Assembly: GCF_017592395.1 (NCBI RefSeq)
Contig: NZ_JAGFOU010000023.1
Location: 1-54,372 of the forward strand
DNA: 54,372 bases
Reading direction: 5' to 3'
Origin: Actinomyces bowdenii
GTDB lineage: Bacteria; Actinomycetota; Actinomycetes; Actinomycetales; Actinomycetaceae
Shown here: piece by piece, positions 24,986-33,714 of the stretch
How the letters are laid out: each line of letters starts with the position of its first letter
How positions within the stretch are numbered: position 1 is the stretch's first letter
The notes under the pieces: generated by a model
The model's database searches: none
What the model saw: the letters and a program-made list of their open reading frames with translations, nothing else
Told to the model about the DNA's origin: nothing
Position numbers and translations under genes: made by a program

Positions 24986-27823
24986 ATGAGCCGGAACCAG
25001 CGCAGCCAGGGCGGGCATCCCGACGGCGGTCAGGGCGGCGCCGAGCCCGAGGCGGCCGATCGCCCCGTGCCCCAGAGCCCTCTCAGCCCCCAGGAGGCCC
25101 CCGATCCCACGGGCCCCGGGCTCGTCGGGCACCAGGTCGCCGCCGTGAGCGAGGGCGCGCAGGACGCCGTGGAGGATGCTGGGAGCACCGCTGCCGACGG
25201 CGCGGCCCCCACCGGCGCGAGTCCTGCCGGCGCGAGCCCCGATGACGCTGAGCCCGACACCGGGGCGGGCGCCGAGGACGCCGGCCTCCCGGACGGCGAC
25301 TCCGGGCCGGCCGCCGATGCCGGCCCCGCTCACGGGGGTGCCGGTGATGAGGAGGGCGGCGGCCCGGACAATGACGGCCCCGCTCACGCGGGTGACAGCG
25401 CCGAGGGCAGCAGTGACCCGGCCGATGACGTGGCCCGGCCGCCGGCGGCCGCCTCGGAGGACGAGGCCGCGACCCCCGCCGAGGCGGGCCCCGAGACCTA
25501 CGGCATCACCCCGGCGCAGGACCAGGGCGCCCACATGATCAGCTGGATCCAGCACGGGGGCGGCAAGCTCCCGCCCTCCATCGCCCCGGCCATGCCGCCG
25601 GTGGCCCCATCCGCGCCCAGCGGCGACCCCGATCCCGCCCCGCAGGAGTCCACCGTCGCCCCCGGGGGGGAGGGCTTCGAGTCCTCCATCACCCCCGCGG
25701 TGGCCGCCCACACCGAGCGGGTCTGGTCCGAGCCGGGCCATGACGCCAGCGAGACCGTCCTGGGGGAGTCGCGCTGGCCCGCACTGCGCGCCGAGAGCGC
25801 CCAGGCCGGTGCCGCCGAGTCCTCGGCCGGCGCCGCCGCCTCCCCAGCCGCTCCCGGAGGCGCTGCGCCGTCGGGCCCGGGCTCGCCCGCCCCGGCCGGC
25901 TCCCCCGCCACCGCCAACTGGGCCACCGCCCCCGCCTGGCCCATTCCCGCGGGGCAGTCCGGTGCTGACAGCACCGACGACGACCTCGGCGCCGCCCCCA
26001 ACCAGGGCGGGGCCGATGAGGCCTCCGCCGATGCTCCTGCCCAGGAGGCCGATGGGGCCGGCGCCCGGGGCGACGCCGCCAGTGCCGCGGCGGCCGTCAC
26101 GGCCGCTCCCCGCCGTCGCCGCCTGCTGGCCGTGGGCGCGGCCGCGGGCATCACCATCCTGCTGGCCTGGGGCGCTCTGGCCTGGTGGACCACGCAGCAC
26201 ATCGCCTCGGGCACCACCGTCTCCGGCGTCGACCTGTCCGGGCTCAGCCCCGAGCAGGCCGGCACCCGCCTGGGCGAGCAGATCGGCGCCCAGCTCGCCC
26301 AGCCCGTCACCCTCACCGTCGGGCAGGGCAGCTCCGAGCTCGTCCCCGCCGAGTCCGGCGTCTCCCTGGACGCCGAGGCCACCATGGACCAGGTCGCCGG
26401 CTTCACCCTCAACCCCCTGACCATCGCCCAGCGCCTGGGCGGGGCCCAGAGCGACGCCGTCCTGCGCGTGGACTCCGAGACCCTCACCGGCGCGCTGGAG
26501 GACCGCATCGACTCCATGGCCAACGGCGCCGTCTCCGCCACCGTCTCCCTGGAGGGCACCCAGGTGACCACCACCCCCGCCCAGGACGGCGTGGGCCTGG
26601 ACGTCAAGGCCTCCGTCGAGCAGCTCTCCCGGGGCTGGCCGCTGGGGCAGCAGAGCATCGCCCTGGCCGAGGGGGTGGCCGTCCCGGCGATCACCGACCA
26701 GGAGGCCAAGGACTTCGTCGACTCCACCCTGAGCCCCATGCTCTCGGCCGACATGGCCATCACCGCCGTGGGCACCCAGGTGGAGTCCAAGGCCACCACC
26801 CCCACCGTCACCCTGACCCCCGAGCAGACCGCCTCCATGACCTCCATCAGCACCGACGGCGGGCGCCTGGCGGCCAGCATCGACACCACCATGCTCCACG
26901 ACACCATCGTGGGCACCATGGGGGAGGTGGAGAAGCCCGCCATCGACGCCTCCTGGACCATCGACGGCACGCAGACGGGCGCGGCGGGGGACAAGCCCCA
27001 GTACGTGGCCCCCGCCGAGGGCACGGGCATCGACATGGACTCCCTCACCCAGTCCCTGACCACCACCGCCGCCAAGGGCACCGACCCCGCCTCGCGCACC
27101 GTCGCCCTGCCGCTGAGCGTGCTCAAGCCCGAGGACACCACCCCCGAGGCCGACTGGGGGGTCAAGGAGGTCGTGGGGGAGTACTCCACGCCCTACAACG
27201 CCGGCGACCTGCCCCGCACCCAGAACCTCCGGCGCGGCGCCGAGCTCATCAACGGCTCCGTGGTCAAGCCCGGCGAGGTCTTCTCCCTGGAGGAGGCCCT
27301 GGGCGAGGTGGACTACGAGCACGGCTTCGCCGACGCCGGGGTGATCTCCAACGGGGAGCACATCGACTCCCTGGGCGGGGGGCTGAGCCAGGTGGCCACC
27401 ACCGTGTTCAACGCCGGCTTCGAGGCGGGCATGGACGACACCGAGCACCACCCCCACCAGTACTACTTCGACCGCTACCCCGCGGGCCGTGAGGCCACCC
27501 TGTGGACCGGCAAGCTCGACGTGAAGTTCACCAACCCCACGCCCCACGGCGTCCTGGTCCAGGCCTGGCTCGATGGTGAGCAGATCCACGTGCGGCTGTG
27601 GTCCACGAAGTACTACGACGTGACCATCACCGAGTCCGAGCGCTACAACTTCCGCCCCGTGGTCACCGAGCGCAAGTCAGGCCCCCAGTGCCAGCCCTAC
27701 ACCGGCGGCAACCCGGGCTTCGACATCACCGTGACCCGCAAGCGCAGCCACAACGGCCAGGCCGTGCCCGACGATGTCCTGACCACCGCCTACTACCCGG
27801 ACAACAACATCATCTGCGGGTGA
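24986..27823 (+). CDS. VanW/YoaR-family cell-wall protein with long disordered cytoplasmic tail
   Basis: This 945-residue protein has an Ala/Pro/Glu/Asp-rich, probably disordered N terminus of about 370 residues. A basic stop (RRRR) precedes a single membrane helix at about 376-398 (LLAVGAAAGITILLAWGAL). Outside are two or more YoaR-type PG_binding_4 (peptidoglycan-binding) repeats. The VanW domain at about 735-885 has the core GEVFSLEEALGEVDYEHG and the signature SLGGGLSQVATTVFNAGF. VanW proteins are associated with cell-wall stress and glycopeptide resistance clusters, but the activity is unknown. No van ligases are nearby, so a housekeeping envelope role is more likely than resistance. Confidence 0.9.
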   Translation: MSRNQRSQGGHPDGGQGGAEPEAADRPVPQSPLSPQEAPDPTGPGLVGHQVAAVSEGAQDAVEDAGSTAADGAAPTGASPAGASPDDAEPDTGAGAEDAGLPDGDSGPAADAGPAHGGAGDEEGGGPDNDGPAHAGDSAEGSSDPADDVARPPAAASEDEAATPAEAGPETYGITPAQDQGAHMISWIQHGGGKLPPSIAPAMPPVAPSAPSGDPDPAPQESTVAPGGEGFESSITPAVAAHTERVWSEPGHDASETVLGESRWPALRAESAQAGAAESSAGAAASPAAPGGAAPSGPGSPAPAGSPATANWATAPAWPIPAGQSGADSTDDDLGAAPNQGGADEASADAPAQEADGAGARGDAASAAAAVTAAPRRRRLLAVGAAAGITILLAWGALAWWTTQHIASGTTVSGVDLSGLSPEQAGTRLGEQIGAQLAQPVTLTVGQGSSELVPAESGVSLDAEATMDQVAGFTLNPLTIAQRLGGAQSDAVLRVDSETLTGALEDRIDSMANGAVSATVSLEGTQVTTTPAQDGVGLDVKASVEQLSRGWPLGQQSIALAEGVAVPAITDQEAKDFVDSTLSPMLSADMAITAVGTQVESKATTPTVTLTPEQTASMTSISTDGGRLAASIDTTMLHDTIVGTMGEVEKPAIDASWTIDGTQTGAAGDKPQYVAPAEGTGIDMDSLTQSLTTTAAKGTDPASRTVALPLSVLKPEDTTPEADWGVKEVVGEYSTPYNAGDLPRTQNLRRGAELINGSVVKPGEVFSLEEALGEVDYEHGFADAGVISNGEHIDSLGGGLSQVATTVFNAGFEAGMDDTEHHPHQYYFDRYPAGREATLWTGKLDVKFTNPTPHGVLVQAWLDGEQIHVRLWSTKYYDVTITESERYNFRPVVTERKSGPQCQPYTGGNPGFDITVTRKRSHNGQAVPDDVLTTAYYPDNNIICG

Positions 27824-27944
27824 GGCGCGCAGTGCTCATGCCCACGTCAGCGGGCTCTTGGGTCCAGGGGCGCGGGAGACGATACTTGTCCGTACACCCG
27901 TGCCGCGCGCCGTCGGCACAACAGCATCGAGAGGACACGCAGCC

Positions 27945-28283
27945 ATGACGTATGTCATCGCCCAGCCCTGCGTCGACGTCAAGGATCGCGCCTGCGTCGA
28001 CGAATGTCCCGTCGACTGCATCTACGAGGGCGAACGCAGCCTCTACATCAACGCCGACGAGTGCGTGGACTGCGGGGCCTGCGAGCCGGTGTGCCCCACT
28101 GAGGCGATCTTCTACGAGGACGACGTGCCCGAGGAGTGGGAGGACTACACCCGGGCCAACATCGACTTCTTCGAGATCCAGGGCCTGGGCTCGCCCGGTG
28201 GCGCCCAGATGGCGGGGCCCCAGCCCTACGACGACCCCATGATCGCCGCCCTGCCGCCGCAGAACCAGCACCTCCAGGGCTGA
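27945..28283 (+). CDS. fdxA: Seven-iron ferredoxin (3Fe-4S/4Fe-4S)
   Basis: This is a 112-residue ferredoxin. By comparison with the Azotobacter FdI pattern, Cys 9, 17 and 50 would hold the 3Fe-4S cluster, Cys 21, 40, 43 and 46 the 4Fe-4S cluster, and Cys 25 would be free. The acidic C-terminal tail is typical of actinobacterial FdxA/FdxC. The ATG at 27945 has GAGAGGA upstream. It is an electron carrier for redox enzymes. Its neighbour dapC is the same as in mycobacteria and many other actinobacteria, although no functional link is known. A very strong palindrome follows the gene. Confidence 0.95.
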   Translation: MTYVIAQPCVDVKDRACVDECPVDCIYEGERSLYINADECVDCGACEPVCPTEAIFYEDDVPEEWEDYTRANIDFFEIQGLGSPGGAQMAGPQPYDDPMIAALPPQNQHLQG

Positions 28284-28353
28284 CCACCCGCTGATCCGGG
28301 GCCTAGCCGGCTGATCCGGGCCCATCGGGCTCACCGCCCTTCCCTCTTCCGCA

Positions 28354-28420
28354 GATTGCGAGTGCGGGGTGCAGAATGCGAGTGCGGGGTACTCGCATTC
28401 TGCACCCCGCACTCGCATTC
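28354..28420. repeat. 30-bp inverted repeat with 7-base loop between fdxA and dapC
   Basis: 28354-28383 pairs with 28391-28420, with one mismatch. The arms contain the word GCGAGTGCGGGGT twice, so the palindrome is also internally repetitive. A second direct repeat (GCTGATCCGGG) lies just upstream at about 28290-28320. It may terminate or stabilise the fdxA transcript, or slow transcription into dapC. Confidence 0.85.
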
Positions 28421-28510
28421 CATCCCCGGCCGCGCGCAGGGCGGGCCGCCCGGGTCCGGCCTGCAGGACGCAGGGCCCACCCAGGTGGACACAGGAGGGA
28501 CAATGGCCCG

Positions 28511-29737
28511 GTGAACGCCGCCTCCAGAGCCACTGCAGCCACTGCCTCCAGCTCCTCCGCCTCCCGTCCCGCCCGGGTCCTGCCCCGCGCCTCGGTCCTG
28601 CCCGACTTCCCCTGGGACTCCCTGCGCCCCTACCGGGCGCGCGCCGCCGAGCACCCCGACGGCGTCGTCGACCTGGCCGTGGGCACCCCCGTGGACCCCA
28701 CCCCCGAGGTGGCCCGCGCCGCCCTGACCGGGGCCGCCAACGCCCCCGGATACCCCACCACCGCGGGCACGCCCCAGGTCCGGGCCGCCATCATCGAGTG
28801 GATGGCGCGGCGCCGCGGCGTGGAGGGCCTCAGCGAGGCCGAGGTCCTGCCGACCATCGGGTCGAAGGAGTCGGTGGCCCTCCTGCCCCTCCAGCTGGGG
28901 GCCGGCCCCGGTGACCTCGTGCTCCACCCCCGCGCCGCCTACCCCACCTACGACGTCGGGGCCCGCCTCGTGGGCGCGATCCCGGTGCCCGTGGACACCG
29001 ACGCCGACCCCGCCACCTGGAGCCTTCCCGAGCAGGGGCGGGTGGCCATGGTGTGGCTCAACAGCCCCGGCAACCCCGACGGGCATGTGCTCAGCGTGGA
29101 GCAGATGGCCCGGATCGTGTCCTGGGCGCGCGAGCGCGGCGCCGTCGTCGTCTCCGATGAGTGCTACGCCGAGCTGGCCTGGGAGGAGCCCTGGGCGAGC
29201 CGGGGCGTTCCCAGCCTCCTGGACCCCGGGGTGGGAGGAGCGGCCGGGCGCGAGGGCCTGCTGGCGCTGTACTCGCTGTCCAAGCAGTCCAACCTGGCGG
29301 GCTACCGGGCCGCCCTCCTGGCGGGGGACCCGGTCCTGGTGGCGGCGGTCACCGAGGTGCGCAAGCATGCGGGGCTGCTCGTGCCCGCCCCCGTGCAGGC
29401 GGCCCTGGTCGCGGCGCTGGGCGATGAGGAGCATGTGGAGGCCCAGAAGGCCGTCTACCGCCGGCGCCGCGAGGCCCTGGCGGGGGCGACGGCGGCCGCG
29501 GGCCTGGTCAACGACCCGGCCTCCGTGGCGGGCCTCTACCTGTGGCTGGGCGGGCCGGCCGAGATGAGTGCCTACGACCTGGTGGGGGCCTTCGCCGAGC
29601 TGGGGATCGTGGTGGCGCCCGGGGACTTCTACGGCCAGGCTGGTGCCGGGCGGGTGCGCATGTCGCTGACCGACACCGACGAGCGGGTCGCCGCCGCCGC
29701 CGAGCGCCTGCGCTCCACTGAGCTGTTCCGCCGCTGA
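28511..29737 (+). CDS. dapC: Succinyldiaminopimelate transaminase
   Basis: This 408-residue fold-type I aminotransferase of the actinobacterial DapC type converts N-succinyl-2-amino-6-ketopimelate to N-succinyl-LL-diaminopimelate, using PLP and glutamate. Motifs are VLPTIGSKESVALLPLQL, the NSPGNPDGHVL substrate loop, VVSDECYAELAW and the PLP lysine in LYSLSKQSNLAGYRAAL. GTG at 28511 was chosen with AGGAGGGA 10 or so bases upstream; an ATG between them ends after three codons. Together with dapD (42-43 kb) it supplies diaminopimelate for peptidoglycan and lysine. Confidence 0.92.
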   Translation: MNAASRATAATASSSSASRPARVLPRASVLPDFPWDSLRPYRARAAEHPDGVVDLAVGTPVDPTPEVARAALTGAANAPGYPTTAGTPQVRAAIIEWMARRRGVEGLSEAEVLPTIGSKESVALLPLQLGAGPGDLVLHPRAAYPTYDVGARLVGAIPVPVDTDADPATWSLPEQGRVAMVWLNSPGNPDGHVLSVEQMARIVSWARERGAVVVSDECYAELAWEEPWASRGVPSLLDPGVGGAAGREGLLALYSLSKQSNLAGYRAALLAGDPVLVAAVTEVRKHAGLLVPAPVQAALVAALGDEEHVEAQKAVYRRRREALAGATAAAGLVNDPASVAGLYLWLGGPAEMSAYDLVGAFAELGIVVAPGDFYGQAGAGRVRMSLTDTDERVAAAAERLRSTELFRR

Positions 29738-29805
29738 GGCGCGGCTCGGGCGCCCGGCTGCTGGGGCGCGTGCCGCGCGGCTCACCGGTGGGGACCACTG
29801 GAGCT

Positions 29806-29855
29806 CCTCACAGTTCTTGGCGAGTTCTTGAAAGAACTCGCCAAGAACTGTGAGG
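29806..29855. terminator. 24-bp perfect palindrome downstream of dapC
   Basis: 29806-29829 pairs with 29832-29855 without a mismatch, leaving a 2-base centre. The arms contain GTTCTT twice and its complement twice. It begins 69 bases after the dapC stop, in front of the convergent ATP-binding gene. It overlaps the start of direct repeat D1. Confidence 0.8.
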
Positions 29856-29979
29856 CCTCCGGGGGCCGCCCCCGGAGCCGAGGAGGGGGACTTTTCCCAG
29901 TGATGGCAGGGATCGTGGGGTTCTTTCGAGTTCTTGCCGAGTTCTTTCGGGTTCTTGACGGGCTCTTGGCGGGGCCTGG
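29823..29979. repeat. Long direct repeat D, copy 1
   Basis: This 157-bp repeat matches 31696-31852 at all but a few positions, without gaps. It contains a GC hairpin (GGCCTCCGGGGGCCGCCCCC) and then six spaced GTTCTT-type words. It lies downstream of the AlbA_2-type gene and copy 2 lies just upstream of it. Frames that stay open through both copies exist, but the gene start does not require them. Confidence 0.9.
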
Positions 29980-29999
29980 CCGCTCTCCGTGCGTGGAGG

Positions 30000-31682
30000 C
30001 TAACGCGAGCGCCAGCGCACCGCCGGCCCCCGAGCAGGCCCGTCGGGATCCTTCTCGATGACATTGGTGGCTGCCAGGTGGCGCAGGATCCCGGTGATGA
30101 TGGATGGCGGTGCCCCGGTGGCCGTGACGATCTCTCGGTTCGTTACCGATCCCGAGGCGAGCATGTCGATGATGGTCGACTCGATCTCGCTGGCGGTGGG
30201 GGCGGGCACCTCCTGATCCCGCAGAATCGTGCGGACCTCAGGGGTGAGGCCCCATGTGTGCTTGTGCGCGTCGGGAGCCAGTAGCCCGATGCTGGTCAGC
30301 CATATCAGAACGGTGCGGGCTTCTGCTTGGCTGAGCTGGAAGAGGCCACCTGCTCCCGCCTGCGTCAGCACGCTGGCCCGCGTGAGGTGCTTGAGGGCCA
30401 GGAGCGTGTTGATGTTGAGGGCATTGGCGCTCCCGACGACATCGGGAAGGAGGGCCAATGCGCGGACGAAACCCGGATCCTCCACCGAGGCGGTGAAGGC
30501 CACGCGCACATGCGACTCCTCTGCCTCGATCTCCGGGGCATCCCGGCCAGAGGCCAGCATGGAGGTCCACATCCGGTCAAAGCCCCGCGAGGTCTCCTCG
30601 ACCAGTCCGAGGCGGTGAAGGGCATGCATGAGTGTGGGGTTGCGTGGGGTTGAGGCCGCGGTGAGCAGGTGAGAACTACGCACTCCCACGGGAAGGCCTC
30701 CCGGTGAGGTGATGTTGAGAGTCAGGGGTGATTGGTCGATGACGATAGGCCGCCTCAATGTCCAGTCGCGGTGGGCGAAGGCATTGAGAACCGCCTCGTC
30801 AACGGCGCGCTCTGGGAAGTCGCGAATATGGCGCTCCTGGCCAGTGGGCAACTCGATCCTCGCAATCTCGGCATTTGAGTGGGTGCGGATGCGTTGCAGG
30901 GCCTGGGGGATGGCCACGATGAGCGGCGAATCCAGATCGTTGCGCTCCGGCTCCGCCCCCGGCGCTGCGCGCCATAGGTGCTGCGCACCCGCGTGTGCTC
31001 CCAAGGGCTGCCCGAAGAGGATATGAGCTGCGGTGAGCAGGCGACCCTCGTTATCGACCACCCCCAGGCGGCGCAGCATCTCCGCGGGTGCGGCCACGGC
31101 GTCGTCGGGGTGCCGGGTATTGAAGTGCTGCACCCCCTCCGCCAGGGCAACGCCGTCGAGAGCCTCGATGCCCTGTGTGGTGGGTGTGGCCGTGTAGTCG
31201 GGGTTGGTGCGCGAGAAGTGGATGTGGTGGCGCTCGTCGTCGCTCAGGGGTAGGCAGCGCGTGCCTGTCCTCCGCGAGGCGGCGCCGTCCATGCGGCTGT
31301 AGAGGGCCAGGCCCTGGGGTACTCGGATGATGACGAGGCGGTGCCCTTCGAAGTCCTCGGCCTGGGCCTCGACGGTGAGGTTCGGGCGGGTGCGGTTGAA
31401 GATCTTGGACGCGATGTCCTCAGGTGAGGCGTCCGTCCCCGTGAAGGCTTCCTGGCCTCGCGCTTTGTCGCGAACCCCCAGGACGATGAAGGACTCGCCG
31501 TCAGCGTTGGCGAAGCAGATCGCAGCGTCGAGAAGGGTTTGGATGCGCTGTGCATCGGGGTTGCCGCGGGTATGGGGCGCCCGGGCGGGGTCCTCCTTGA
31601 AGTCCAGGTGGGCGGTCTCCTGGCTATCGGGGGTGCTGCCCGAGGCGACCGCCTCCAGGGCGTCCAAAACAAGCGGATGCAT
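30000..31682 (-). CDS. AlbA_2/divergent-AAA domain ATP-binding protein, putative transcriptional regulator
   Basis: This 560-residue protein starts with an AlbA_2 (AAA_4, Schlafen-like) domain: ETAHLDFKEDPAR, the DGESFIVLGVRDKARG strand-turn, and VIIRVPQGLALY. A GHKL-like C-terminal HATPase region (EAVLNAFAHRDWTLRRPIVI, then NPTLMHALHRLGLVEETSRGFDRM) and a winged-helix end (SVTNREIVTATGAPPSIITGILRHL) follow. Such proteins are often accessory or mobile and of unknown role. The gene is AT-richer than its neighbours and is enclosed by direct repeats D1 and D2. ATG 31682 was chosen at the homologous start; no Shine-Dalgarno sequence is apparent, and copy D2 lies only 14 bases upstream. Confidence 0.82.
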   Translation of the reverse strand: MHPLVLDALEAVASGSTPDSQETAHLDFKEDPARAPHTRGNPDAQRIQTLLDAAICFANADGESFIVLGVRDKARGQEAFTGTDASPEDIASKIFNRTRPNLTVEAQAEDFEGHRLVIIRVPQGLALYSRMDGAASRRTGTRCLPLSDDERHHIHFSRTNPDYTATPTTQGIEALDGVALAEGVQHFNTRHPDDAVAAPAEMLRRLGVVDNEGRLLTAAHILFGQPLGAHAGAQHLWRAAPGAEPERNDLDSPLIVAIPQALQRIRTHSNAEIARIELPTGQERHIRDFPERAVDEAVLNAFAHRDWTLRRPIVIDQSPLTLNITSPGGLPVGVRSSHLLTAASTPRNPTLMHALHRLGLVEETSRGFDRMWTSMLASGRDAPEIEAEESHVRVAFTASVEDPGFVRALALLPDVVGSANALNINTLLALKHLTRASVLTQAGAGGLFQLSQAEARTVLIWLTSIGLLAPDAHKHTWGLTPEVRTILRDQEVPAPTASEIESTIIDMLASGSVTNREIVTATGAPPSIITGILRHLAATNVIEKDPDGPARGPAVRWRSR

Positions 31683-31695
31683 GGAGTAATTATCA

Positions 31696-31852
31696 AGTTC
31701 TTGAAAGAACTCGTCAAGAACTGTGAGGCCTCCGGGGGTCGCCCCCGGAGCCGAGGAGGGGGACTTTTCCCAGTGATGGCAGGGATCGTGGGGTTCTTTC
31801 GAGTTCTTGCCGAGTTCTTTCGGGTTCTTCGTGAGTTCTTGGCGGGGCCTGG
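31696..31852. repeat. Long direct repeat D, copy 2
   Basis: This is the same length (157 bp) as copy 1 at 29823-29979 and in the same orientation. The 24-bp palindrome at the left end of copy 1 is broken here; only AGTTCTT/AAGAACT still pairs. It occupies the promoter position of the ATP-binding gene. The rest of the 522-bp gap to 32204 is GC-rich and presumably holds the citrate synthase promoter (for example around 32110-32130). Confidence 0.9.
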
Positions 31853-32204
31853 TCACGCTCCCCGCGTGGCCTGCCGGACGGCGTCCCAGGAGGTGCTCCG
31901 CCTCGGGGCTGCGGACACGGGCCGGCTGGTCAGGAGGCCGCCGGTGGGCGGCCAGTGAGTGACCCGCGACCCGGCGCGTGTGGCCGGCGTCGAGCCCCGG
32001 TCCCGGGGGCTGCCCGGCCAGGCCCGCTCCGCCGTCGGGCGCCCCGGCCCGGCTCCGCCGTCGACTGCGCGAGAGCGCGGGTGGGACGATGGGCGCGCTC
32101 CCCGCGTGAGCCCGTACAGTAGGACCAGCCCGGGCCGCGAGACCCCGGAACGACGTCGATACGCCGGCCCGGTGCCGGCACCGAGCAGGCAGTCAAGGAG
32201 CACC

Positions 32205-33626
<1,422 letters not shown>

Positions 33627-33636
33627 CCCCCTTCTT

Positions 33637-33704
33637 TTCGACAATTTGCATGAGATCGGCCTTTTCCGGGCCCGGAGAAGTACGATCTCATGCAAATTGT
33701 CGAA
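33637..33704. repeat. 68-bp palindrome family B, copy 1
   Basis: TTCGACAATTTGCATGAGAT and its complement form the outer arms, with a near-palindromic core around CCGGGCCCGG at about 33667-33676. The core is slightly asymmetric (GGCCTTTT on one side, GTACTTCT on the other), so orientation can be read: this copy is the exact reverse complement of copies 2 and 3. It lies between convergent gltA and SGNH genes. Confidence 0.95.
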
Positions 33705-33714
33705 GGTTGGGGTG

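Noticed and set aside
24986-27823. VanW gene as part of a vancomycin resistance cluster
   Set aside because: No D-Ala-D-Lac ligase, dehydrogenase, dipeptidase or VanRS pair is nearby; VanW proteins are common as single genes in actinobacteria.
29828-30061. Open frames through direct repeats D1 and D2 on both strands
   Set aside because: They consist of translated GTTCTT words and a GC hairpin; the AlbA_2 gene has a homologous start outside D2.
29823-31852. D1/D2 as attachment sites of an integrative element
   Set aside because: 157 bp is long for att sites, there is no integrase or tRNA, and only one gene lies between them.
33637-33704. 68-bp palindrome as an ordinary Rho-independent terminator
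   Set aside because: The stem is far longer than usual, is dispersed in identical copies, and is followed by A/G-rich rather than U-rich sequence on both strands. A terminating role remains possible but not by the classical design.
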